A program made the translations under genes and the position numbers. 64,000 nucleotides of DNA from positions 71,066-135,065 of the forward strand of contig PJRA01000114.1 in assembly GCA_016987375.1 (NCBI GenBank). The letters run 5' to 3'. The notes under the pieces are model-generated. The model did not search any database, was not told where the DNA came from, and saw nothing but the letters and a program-made list of their open reading frames with translations. This DNA is from Brachionus koreanus. Taxonomy: Eukaryota; Rotifera; Eurotatoria; Ploima; Brachionidae. Shown piece after piece: positions 47,800-59,271 of this stretch. Numbering within the stretch: position 1 is the stretch's first letter; every line of letters starts with the position of its first letter.

Positions 47800-50700
47800 A
47801 TGGTTCAAGGGTACAAAAATATTTTGTTAGTTCATTTGTTTATTATTTTATCAAATGGAGGACTATTTTGCATAAATGGTATTCAATTTAATTTATTTTA
47901 ATCTCTAATCAAGTTTTTTAAGTATCTTTTTGTGAAAATGATAATTTATACATAAAATGTGGCATGTCTGAATCAATTCTTATCAAAAATATTACATTTT
48001 CAAAAAGCTCTAAGTTTTGTTCAGCAGGAACTACTTTCGTATCAGAATGTCAAAATCAAATCTCTATTTACAGCAAAGTTAATTCATCATGCAATGAATA
48101 TACTAAATGCTATGTTGATTTCAAAGATATTGACAAAAGTTGCTTTTATGACGGAAAATCAATGAACATTGATTACGAATGTAAAATCAACGAGGTAGAA
48201 AATGATCCGTGCAAAGAAGTTTCTTGTGTAAATGGAGCAGAATGCAAAATATTGAATGAAAAAGCTGAGTGTTTTTGTCCAGAAGGATCTAATGGAGATC
48301 CAACGATTCGTTGCTGTAAACCATTAATATGCAGGTAATATTTAACTGATAGTTTTTTATTCCCTCTCAAAAAAATCTAGTTTTCAAATAAATTGTTTTT
48401 TTTAAAGTAAATTTTGAAGGAATTTGGATTTTATTTGTTAAATCTATTTAAAAGTGTAGCACTGGTCATTTTTTAGCTAATTTATTTTTCTCCAATAATT
48501 TATTAATGGCATTAATGAATAAAATAAACATAAAACAATTTGAAATTCGAATAAAAAAATTACTTTTTTTTTTATAAATTAAAATTTAATAAAATAAAAT
48601 ATAAAAAAATACTGGAAAAAAGTGTAACATATTTTGTTGTACTTTTTTATCTAATATGAACAAAGTATGTTGTTCTATTTTGCAACATTATTTTTTAATT
48701 TTTTATTTTGATTAATTTAAATTTATCATGTCATGTCGAAGCAGTCTTTTCATCTTTATCCATCACCTTACTTTTTCGGATTTTGTTCTTTTGTATAGTT
48801 CCAGGTTGGACAATATTTCAGGTCAGTGTACTTGGAGAATCCTCCTTAGGCATTAAGACTGAAAAATGATCAATTCTTTCTTATCACACTCAGAAATTTG
48901 CCAACATTCGCTTTTATATATCAGTGTTGATTTAACATTCTGTACCGACTTACTTAAAAAATCTGATAACTTTTTTACTAGAACTTGAAAATTAGTTTTG
49001 TAAAAGCAACATAGTGTATGTTGCGACCCAAGACCCAATTTAATTTTATCTAATAAGTTGCTGGGGAGATTCGCATTGCACGACTTTTGACAATTTACAA
49101 TTTGAATTTGAACAAACATGCAAATATGATTTTATTTCAACCAGATGCTTCAATAAATCTCTAGTAATTTTTAAAATAAATTTAAATATTAAAAATCTCA
49201 AAGTTGTATTATAGAAAATTAAAAATCAAAATTTTATTTTAACTCTATTAATTCTGAATGAAATTTAAATTATTTTTTAGATAATGGGTGTCAACTAAAA
49301 CTATAACTTTAATTATCAACATTTAATTATGTTCTAAATTTTATCTTCTTTTTTTAATTTTTAGTCTTGGATTAAATGATTTTAAAGAATTTGAAATTTG
49401 AAAATTTTTGAAATGATTTTGGAATTACAGACTCCTTTAAAAATAAATGATTATGACCATTGTAAATAAAAGAGGATAGAGAGGATACTTTTTTTTAGTC
49501 ATTTCTGATTATAAAATTAGTTTAATCAAACTATTTAGTCATATACTTATTTTTTAGAAAAAAGTTTTTTCTCCGTTCATGTATTGGCAGTTCAGTGGCC
49601 GCTACTATCCACTCCCAATATTATTTAAAAGCCTAAACTCACATTTTTTTGAGCATAGTTTTTTAACAAATAAATAATATTCTAAGCATTAAATAGTTCA
49701 ATTAAAATTTAACTAGGTTCTAAAAGCCCTATCCTGGTCTTTATGTATATTTTTTTTTGGTTACCAAATTTTATAACTTTTGGTATTAAAAATTACAATT
49801 TAATAAAATTTTATAAATTTTAAAATTTTAAAAAATTTCTGTTTCAATATTTATATAGTTTTTTGGATAAAAAAGTTTTAAAACTCATGGGTCTTCTAGT
49901 ATTCCTTATATTTTCAGTTAGTTAAAATGCAAATGAGTTTTTTATTTTTTTTTTTATTAGAATCTGTCGTCCAAATATATAAAAAAATTTTCTCATATTT
50001 TCTAATTTAATTTGATCTTGTTCAGATTTATTGAATATTTAAATGTATGAAAGATTAATTGTCTTTAATTTAAATTTTTTAATAATACAACTTTGAAAAA
50101 AAAAATTATTCCTTGTTAAATTCACTTTTTTTTTAAATTTGATTTCAATTAAAAAATTTTTAAATTTCAAGCCTTCTGATCTTGTTGATTTTGATGTTAA
50201 ATTCGATTATGGAATAAGACAAAATAAAATGACATTTTTACGGCAAATTTTAATCGAAGTTTTCCACTTGAAATTCAATCTTTACATATCTAATTCAGGG
50301 ATGCCTAGTTTTACATTAAATGGAATTAAAATGACAAATAATTACTTTGACGAACTAAATGGCATTAGAATTTTCAATTCAGTGAACAAAATTATTTTTT
50401 CTACAGAATTTGGTCTTACCATAAAATGGAACGGTGTTCATAAAGCAGAAATTTTACTATGCGATTATTATTCAAAATTTGTCTGTGGTCTATGTGGAAA
50501 TGCTGATGGTCTTAAAATAAATGATAAAACTGATAGAAAAAATAATATTTTAGATAATCATTGGATTGTTCAATGGAAATCCATAAATGCAGATAGTCTT
50601 GGTAACTTATTTGATAAGTAAAATAAATTAAAATATATAAAATTTAACAAAGATATATTTGTTTTTAAATTAAGCTGCGAAATGGGGTTAATTAACAGGA

Positions 50701-53700
50701 GCAAAAGTGAAATTGCTTGCAAAAATAAGTTAACTTATGAAAATTCTTGTTTTTTGATGAAAAGCTTTGACGGTCCTTGGAAAGAATGTGTTAATACGAT
50801 GTCGAATGACTTTATAGAAAACTTGTTCAATTCATGTGTTGTTGATTTGTGTTCTCTTGAAGGTGATTCAAATCAACAAGCATATAAATGCTATGCATTC
50901 GAAGAACTTAGCTTAAAATGCTATCAAATGACAAATTCAACTTTTTTAAATTGGCGTAGTTTGACTAATTGTGGTTTGCTAGAATATATGAATTAAACTT
51001 TTTTCTTACTAATAAATTAACTGCATTAAGAAATTCAATGTAATTCAAATCAAGAGTATAGATTTGATAATTCTTTAGCTTGTCCAAGAAATTGTTTTTA
51101 TCAAAATGCAGAATATGATTGTGGAATAAGACAAGTAGAAGAAGAGTGCTTTTGTAAAGATGGCTTCATATTAAACTCAATGGGTAATTGTGTCAAACCC
51201 GAATATTGTGGTTGTAAATTACCTGAAAAATATGGCATTTTGGAAGTATTTTTTTTTTTGATTAATTAACTGAAATTTAGAAATTTAAACCTTTAAAAGA
51301 TTGGCATGACTTTTAAAACACCTGATTGTTTAAAAGAATACATTTGTGTTCAACCAAGTGCTAATGCAATTTTGATTGGAAATTTTGAATCATGTGGCAT
51401 AAATGCACAATGCATTGGTAATCTTAACAATGAGCCGACTTGTGCATGCAATTATGGCTATATAGGCGATGGTCATAATTGTTATTGGGGTGACTTAAAA
51501 AAAAAAATTTTTAGATAATTTTTAAATTATAAATTTTTAGAAAACAGTGAAGTCCATGATTTTTCTCATTTTGAAGAGATTGCTACTCTTCGGACCTTTT
51601 GTCAAAATTCAATTATGTGGCTTGAATGTCCATTTGATAAAGTTTTATCAATTGAAAAAGCTGAATATGGAAGATTAAACTTTTTAAAATGCCAATCAAT
51701 TAATATGACTTCAGAAACATGTTATCCATTAAACGTAAAAGATAAGATTGACCAACATTGCAATGGCAAAAGAAGATGCAAAATTGAGGTAAATAGCGAC
51801 CTATTCGGAAACGTTTGTCCAAAAGTCGAAAAATATTTAGACATTGAGTTCAAATGCATACCAATGTCTGCCTTGCCTGATCCATGTTCACAAAATCCAT
51901 GTGGTTATGGTGCAATTTGTAAAAATATAAATGGTTTTCCAGAATGTTCATGTCCACCAGAAACTAGTGGCGATGCAAAAACAAGATGCTGCAAATCGTT
52001 GAAATGCGGGTAAATTTAGAACAATTTTTTTTTAAAATTAATGATTATTTTCTTAAGATGTTGGGGAGATCCTCATTGTACAACTTTTGATAGAGCCAAG
52101 TTTGACTTTATGGGAAAATGCAAATATGAATTGGTAACTACCAAATGTTTCAATCAGACTTTGGTAAATATTTATTTTGTTTTATTTTCTTCAATCAACG
52201 AACAATTATTTAACTAATTTTTTAAGCGAAATTTTTATTATCTTAAAAATAATATTTATTGATACTTGAATTTTTTTTTAATTTAACTAGTAAAAAAGTA
52301 TCATTACTATGAAAAAAATTATTTTTATTCAAAATTTCGAAAATGAAAATAAATAAGAAATATTATTTATGAAGCTTATGATTAATTAATTTAATTCTAA
52401 AAAATTTTAAAACTTTTTTGCTCATTATATGCTAAAAAAATACTACAATAAATAGAAAAAAATTAAATTTCTTAAAATAAAGTTGTTTGAAATGAAATCG
52501 TAAACATGATATTTTGAAATGCATCATCAACTTGTTCTTTATGTGCGCTCTTCTTTTCTCACTAAAAATTATTACTGTTTTTTTAACAAAGGTGTTAAGA
52601 AAGTTTATTTTGATTCTATTTTGAAATTTGCATGAACTTATTCAATTAGCAATTAGATAATATTATTCAACAAATCAAGTCTTTAAAATAAATTTTATAC
52701 TTTTTAAATTTAATCTACTCTCCTAAAAAATATTGAATTTTTACCAATTTTATTTAGCGCACTGAGTTAAATATAGAGACAAAATTTTTGTTTGTTTGTT
52801 TCAACCAAACTATTTTTAAATAAAATTTGTTGGTCTCACTCACTTACCAAAAATAATCTATTTTTGTAGCCATTCGGTATTAAAATTAGTGACTAAAAAT
52901 TTAGCTAATACTTAAAAAAAAAAAGTTAGAAATTTATACATATCAATAAATCTATATATAGGCGACTATTTGACTAAGACTAGTAGCGAATAAAATTGTT
53001 AACAGATTTTTCAGCTTTATTTTTTTATCAGTAAAATTTACCAAATTATTTTTGTATTAGCCTGAAGGAATGATTCCGTTCAGCATCCATCAAAAACAAG
53101 AAACAAGACATGGACGAGAAAATGTAGCCTATGTTGCTTATGTTGAAATAAATGTGTTCAATCAACAATTTAAATTGTTGAAAAAATCAGGCAATAGACA
53201 CCAATTTAGTATAAATGGAATAATCAGACCAACCAACTATGTTGACAGCATTAATGGAATAAGAGTATTTGTTTCTGGAGCTTACATAGTATTTAGCACT
53301 ACATTTGGCTTGACTGTTACATGGAACGGAAATCATAAAGTCGATGTTATTTTGTGTGATACATATGCAAATCATGTTTGTGGTCTTTGTGGAAATGGCG
53401 ATGGTAAAATAAAAAAAAAATAAATAAATAAATTTTTCGTTAATATAATAAAGGTTTGGTATCAAATGATTTTGTGGACAGAGATAATAGCTTGATGAAT
53501 TCAAATGGAAAATATTATAATAATTCATTATTTATTTGGGGGAGTAATTGGAGAGTTTTTGACACAAATGTGAATGAATCTTACAATCTTAAAATGTATT
53601 TTTTTAAATTTCATCTAAATTTTCTATCAAATTAATCTGATCAAAGTTGTGATCCAAATAAAAGCCCAGGACCAGACCCTGAACTACCAAAATGTATAAA

Positions 53701-56700
53701 CGAAGATATTTACAAAAGTGAAAAATGGTGTGGGTTAATTAGAAACGAAACCAACTTGTGGTCTAATTGCCTTGAAAAACTTGATCCTATATTGATTGAT
53801 TCTGTCTTTTCTGGATGTTTATTTGACTTGTGTAGCAATGAAGACGATCCAAATTTTCAAATTGAATTAAAATGTGAAGCATATGAAAAACTAGCAGATA
53901 TTTGTTTAGATTTTTCTCCATTAATTTCCTGGAGAATTCATACCAATTGCCGTACAATTTTTTTTATTGAAAAATTCAATTTTTTTCTTTATTTTTTTAA
54001 ATTAAAGCTAAATTATGTGATTCAAATGAAGTATATGAAGTGAGAAAAGAATGTCCGAAGACTTGCTTGGATCCTTTGGGAGAAATAGATTGTGGTGAAT
54101 TGAAATCAATCGAAGGCTGTTTTTGTTCAGACGGCTTTGTTTTGAATTCAAAGGGTTTTTGTGTTCTTTTAGATGATTGTGGTTGTTTATTACCAGATGG
54201 ATCTGGCACAATATCCGTAAGTAGCGGATGATCAATAGGTTTAAATAAAATATTTCTGAATAGGTTTAATGGGACACAATTTTTTAAGTTAATTTAAAAA
54301 TTAATTTTGAAAAAAAGTTTTAAAAAAGCGTTTAATTATATTAATTTTTGGCACTATTTAAAATAATAGAAGAAAAATAATTGTCGTTTCAAGTAATTAT
54401 CATTTATTAATTATTATTATTTATTAATTCAAGCCTCATTGAGAAAAGAGAGAAAAATAAAAACTTTTATTTTTTATTTTTCTATAAATTTTGATACAAA
54501 TCAAAATAGAAATTTAAAAAAATCAAATATCTCAGAAATTATAATGTATCCTTTTTTAATTAATTTTTTTACAGTTAACTTCAGATAGTTTTTTTCAAAT
54601 AATAGTATTTTCATTTATTGAAGCCTTCAAATGGTATTTGTTTCAAATAATATTGCATTTTTTATAAAAATTTAGATAAATAAATAACTTTGAAAACCCT
54701 TGTAAGAAAAATTCAAGCTAATTCAAGCAATTTTGATAAGAGCAAAAATTTCCAGATGTAATATCGACAAATTACAGTCAGGTGATTCATAAACCTAAAT
54801 AAATATACAAAAAATAATCGTATCATGTCCCTGTGTAAAAATTATGATTTAGACAAAATAAATATTTATCTAATTAAAGTTTAACTCCCATTGACAAATT
54901 TAAATGTTATTTTATAAAAAAAAAAACAAGATTACTAATAATTAAATATCTGAAATTCTATATATATTGAAACTCTAAGAAAATTTTATTAAAAATATCT
55001 TTTCTTAAAACATATTCCTTTAACTGCAGTTATTTTTTCAATTTTGTGTTCCAAAAAAATTCTCAAAAAATATTTAAAAATCATTTAAATTGTTTTTGAT
55101 TCTTAATATTTTTCAAATTTTTATTAATATATATTAATCAAACAATTAATAGATAGTAAATTAGATAATATAAATTTAACACTCAAAGGACCAGCTGTGT
55201 CAATTTGCCAGTCCTTCAAAAATTCAAATTTAATTTTTTAATTATCTATCAATCATATGTCATAATTTTTAATATTTATTTTAAAGCCTTGATAATGTCC
55301 TTTTAAATTTTAAAAAAAGTCTTTTCATGTTACAGACTTTTATGGAACTAGTGTAGCATTTAACCAAATTGTTTGACAAAAATAGCCGGTCCTTTGATTG
55401 TTAAAAGTCTTTATTTCGGACAATACTTTAGACTGTTTAGGAGTCCGGCCAAATGACTTCAAAAAACCGTCCGCGATTCGGGCTGATCCAATGATCTCAT
55501 CCAACATTAATTTGAAAGTATATCAATCCATATCAAAATTATTTATTAAATAAAAAATAAGATTTTTGATAGTCTACCTAATTTTTAATAATGTAATAAA
55601 GTTTAATTTTAAGCTTTCATCCCGTACCGTTTCTTTCATCGACCTTGCTTTATTTTGCTTTTAAATAGTTCCTAAGCTCGCTGATCACAAAAGAAAAACT
55701 AACTAATACGATCTATTTGGCTCATCCTATCTTTTCTTTAATTTTTCGTCTCTTTTTCTGCTAGAAAAAAAGAAGTGAAAAAAATCGTAAAAGCTAACTT
55801 TAGTTTGTATTTCATCACTTTCAATTCATTTTTCAGTTTATATTTTTTGACCATTAATGAATTTTTTAACTCAAAAGCCAAAAAAGAAATAAACCAAATT
55901 GCCAATACTCTCCTCTTTTTGCAGACGATTTGGCAAACTTTTTTTATTTTTATAAGGAAGGAAATCTCGAAAATATGATTAATTATAGTGTTGAATACGG
56001 TCTTAGCGAATCGGTTCAAATCGAGGAGGATTTTTGCGGTCAGGTGGCACGTCATCTGCCAGGTCTGCAAAAAAGGCTAAATTTCTGTCTGAAATAAAGA
56101 TTTTTAAATTTAATAGATATTCAATCAACTAAATATTAAGAACCAAAAAATATTTAAATAATTTTTATTTTTAAATTTTTGGAAATTTATTTTTTTTACC
56201 ACAAAAACAACATCTTTTTGAGTTAAAAAAATAAATTTGTTAAAGACCCAATTTAAAAATTTTTTCAAATTTTTAATCGATAACTAAAAATTGATTTTTT
56301 AACAATTAGAATTTTAAAATAAATTCTTTACATCAGAAAAACAACCAGAACTTAATATTATTTTTATTTTTTGAGATATTCGCTTTTAATTTTTGTCCAT
56401 TTACTTATGCATCACCCATTAATTTCATTAGTCATTTCTAAAGCCATTTCATTTAAAGATTAGCTGTGATCGTTAGTTAATAATTCACTAAAATTTATAT
56501 AGATAATTTTCAATCTAAAATTCAAAAATATTGATTCTGATTAAAAAAAAATTTCGTATACAAGAATCAGAAAATTATTTATATACTATATGTACCATTT
56601 TGATATTTTTGAAAAAGGTTAATGAAGTTTTAAAATCAAAAAATTGCGAAGAAGAATATATTTGTGAAGAAAGTGGTTCAAAAGCCATCATTAATAAAAT

Positions 56701-57799
56701 ACAACAGTGTTCAGAATTAGCAGTATGCATTTCTGGATCAGAAGGCGTGCCAAAATGTGTTTGTAAAAGTGGTTTTATTGGAGATGGATATTTTTGTACT
56801 AACAAAACAGAAAATAATTCTCGACTTTGTAAATTTTAAATAATTAAAATTACATTTATTTTATACTTTTCAAAGTAAAACTGATGGGCTATCCGCAAAC
56901 TTCATTAAAAACTACCAAAAATTATTTAAGTCATAAACAAACCACTTCAGATCGGTTTGATTTTGAAGTTTATTATGAAGAAGGTAGTAAAAAAAATAAT
57001 CTATTTTTCTATTTTTTTTTTCATTAGATGAAGGTAAAATAGAAATAAAGAACAATGAAACCATAGTATACAGGAATGAATCAGATTCGGATTTTAAGCC
57101 TTGTAAAAGTATGTTTTTTAATTTTGGTAAACTAGAGAAATCTAAATAAAAAATTAATTAAGGCGAAAATTTTTGGTAAGATTCATGTATTTTATTTTTT
57201 GATTAATAGATAAAATGAAATAAAAAGTTATGGATTTGGAGATCCTCATTACAGAGATTTGGTATGCTGAGAATTCTAATAGAAATGATAATTTTAATTT
57301 TGCTTTTAAGAACGGTTATCAATTCTCAATAAATGAATCCTGTCCATACATTTTGGCGACAGATTTTTGTAGCCTTAATGATGATTTAGGTTATTTGATT
57401 GTAATCAATCACGAAAAAAGGATGAAAAATTACAAATCATTTTATATGAAAAATGTCGCTGTTTTATTTCAACAAAACTTTTATCAAATTTCTAGAACTC
57501 TAAAAGTAGATTTTTATATTTTTCATTAAATAAATGAAATCAAAATTTAATTTTAGGTAAATGGTGTGTTTAAGTCATTGCCTTATTTGAGTCAGGGATT
57601 GCGAATAGAGAAAACAGATTTGTTTATTAAAATGGAGACAAATTTGTTTACTGTCTATTTTGACGGGGATCAAATGCTTAAATTTCAAGCTTGTGAGAAT
57701 ATAATATGTGGTTTATGCAATGCTTCAGATAGCTATTTATCAAATAAAAATATAAATTTAAAACAGCTAAAAGTTAAAAGTCTTAATCAAGAATGCTGA
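47800..57799 (+). CDS. Large secreted SUEL-EGF-VWD-C8-TIL protein, cluster gene 2
   Basis: Twenty exons join in phase: 47800-47878, 47923-48334, 49058-49163, 50172-50617, 50675-50973, 51031-51245, 51300-51489, 51541-52009, 52058-52163, 53061-53403, 53454-53595, 53647-53951, 54008-54216, 56618-56828, 56876-56983, 57028-57108, 57163-57175, 57228-57261, 57311-57505 and 57557-57799 (1401 residues). After a signal peptide the module set SUEL-EGF-VWD-C8-TIL-EGF occurs twice (about 27-582 and 583-1177), then a linker and a C-terminal VWD-like domain as in gene 1. The first VWD is degenerate (GDSH in place of GDPH; weak middle part). The C-terminal one has lost the CGLCGN motif (reads CGLCNAS). There is no mucin tract. 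Four introns are long (0.7-2.4 kb); the rest are 44-60 nt. It is probably a matrix or coat protein. Confidence 0.87.
52792..53210 (+). repeat. Near-identical segment shared by genes 2 and 3 (gene 2 copy)
   Basis: From about 52792 to at least 53210 the sequence is repeated at 63393-64000, apart from the SINE insertion and a one-base poly-A difference. It spans the end of a long intron and the first 150 nt of a VWD exon. A more diverged match extends left to about 52436 and 63225. Confidence 0.9.
54217..56617 (+). other. 2.4-kb intron of gene 2
   Basis: The donor after 54216 (GTAAGT) and acceptor before 56618 keep phase between the TIL and EGF exons. The intron carries the inverted-repeat element at 55176-55404 and otherwise AT-rich sequence without a supported gene. 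Open frames near 55738-56070 lack homology. Confidence 0.6.
55176..55404. mobile_element. TTAA-ended inverted-repeat element in an intron
   Basis: The left end TTAACACTCAAAGGACCAGC (55176) is matched by the reverse complement of the right end, TTAACAATCAAAGGACCGG (ending 55404). The 229-bp element lies in the sense-strand intron of cluster gene 2. Its ends resemble those at 914-1104 and 19315-19558. Confidence 0.75.
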
Positions 57800-57954
57800 C
57801 TTTTATTTTGAATTTTTTATTAATTATTTAATTATAATTATAAATTCAATAAAAAAAAATAAAAAATTTTTAGATTTATTAATCAATTAGAAAATCTTAA
57901 GTGTTCTAAAATTATTAAATTATGAATTTTTTTTTTACAGTAATGGCGATTCAT

Positions 57955-58078
57955 GTCGGTCCTGTGGTGTAGTGGTTAGAACACCCGACATCCAATCAGG
58001 AGGTCGTGGGTTCGAATCCTCACCCAGTCCGGCTGCAAACGCGTTGGGTTAACTACCCGNNNNNNNNNNNNNNNNNNA
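57955..58078 (+). mobile_element. tRNA-derived SINE with 13-bp target-site duplication
   Basis: A tRNA-like head holds an A box (GTGTAGTGGTTAGA) and a perfect B box (GGGTTCGAATCCT). It is followed by a short unique tail and an 18-base gap. The block is flanked by AATGGCGATTCAT at 57942-57954 and again at 58079-58091, the hallmark of retroposition. The acceptor stem is imperfect and no CCA or terminator follows, so it is not a functional tRNA gene. The anticodon loop CATCCAA would be UCC. Confidence 0.85.
58060..58077. other. Assembly gap (18 N)
   Basis: A run of 18 N inside the 3' end of the SINE. Confidence 1.
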
Positions 58079-58091
58079 AATGGCGATTCAT

Positions 58092-59271
58092 ACAATATTT
58101 TTCTTTACGTTCACAGGTTCTCACTGATTTTCATTATCTTACAGGATTTTACATAATAATACCATATATACCATATAAATTGCAGTCATTACGACCTCGC
58201 CGGTCATTTCAAATCTTTTATAAACAATTTTATTTTCTTAACCAAGCATTTTTTTTAATCGTGAAAGAGCTTGCAAAAATAAAGCATGTTACTGAAAATT
58301 CACAGGAAAAAAAATGTTTTACAAACAATGCAATCAAAAATTAGTAATTTTGACTTCTTGCTCCTTCTAGTGTTAATTAGGCAAATTATATTCCATAATT
58401 TTACCTAAGCTGATGAAGCAACTTTATTTTTATTAAACTGTGTCCCTCATTTTTATATCAAACTTCTTGCATCATATTGATTATTTCCTTTATAGATAAT
58501 GTTTAAGTTAAATTAGACATATTTTTTGAAGAAAATTCATCGCACATGTAAACACTGTAAACCCTTGCGAAGAATTGTGTGAACAAAATATTAAATACCT
58601 AAACTAATAATGCTGCATTAAAAATTGGAATTTTTATTTATATTACTTTGCTGAGTTAGAGGATCACTATTTTAGCTTTAGCTTACACACTTTTTCGAAA
58701 AGATGCTAAATTCGATAAAGACATCATTTTGTAGATACTTTAAAACAAGGAAATTTCTTTTACATGAAACTGCAATCTAACATACATTTTTTAGATCAAT
58801 GTGTTATGTAGGTTTAAATTTTTAAAATATCTTTGCTTTTAATGCACAGATTTGAAGAACCTTTTTTGAATAAAGCAATAAAACTCAATAAAAAAGTTTT
58901 TGATTTTTTTTGAAATTTTTAAAAATCAATTGAAATAAAGTAAAAATGTGAATATTTAAAACATACAAAATGAATACGCAGTTTGGATAAAATATTCCAA
59001 ATGATCAATTAAAACGAATGATTTTCTAAATGCATACAAATTATTCGTTGTGACACAATTCCTTTCAAACAAAGAAATGAATGGAAAAATCAAATTTAAA
59101 AATATTTCTTGCATGCTGATTAAGCGCCGGTAACATCTTTTCAAAAACTAATTGTATTCTTTAAAAAAAATTAAAATTTTAAATTTTTATTTAAATTTAG
59201 CATTCGGTTTTCTTTATTATAAATAGAGATAAATCTTACTAATTTTTTTCAAGTTACTCAAAATTTTTATA
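58092..59271. other. Spacer between cluster genes 2 and 3
   Basis: No gene is recognised. CTTCTAGTGTTAA at about 58364-58376 matches the right end of the TTAA-ended element family but has no visible partner end, so it may be a broken copy. Confidence 0.4.

Noticed and set aside
48853..49119. Minus-strand open frame over a VWD exon of gene 2
   Set aside because: It overlaps the conserved exon 49058-49163 and has no recognisable features.
55738..56070. Open frames on both strands within the long intron of gene 2
   Set aside because: Composition is Lys/Phe/Ile-driven with no motifs; long AT-rich frames arise by chance here.
57957..58029. A functional tRNA with UCC anticodon
   Set aside because: The acceptor stem does not pair well, an extra tail follows, and 13-bp target duplications flank it, so it is a SINE.
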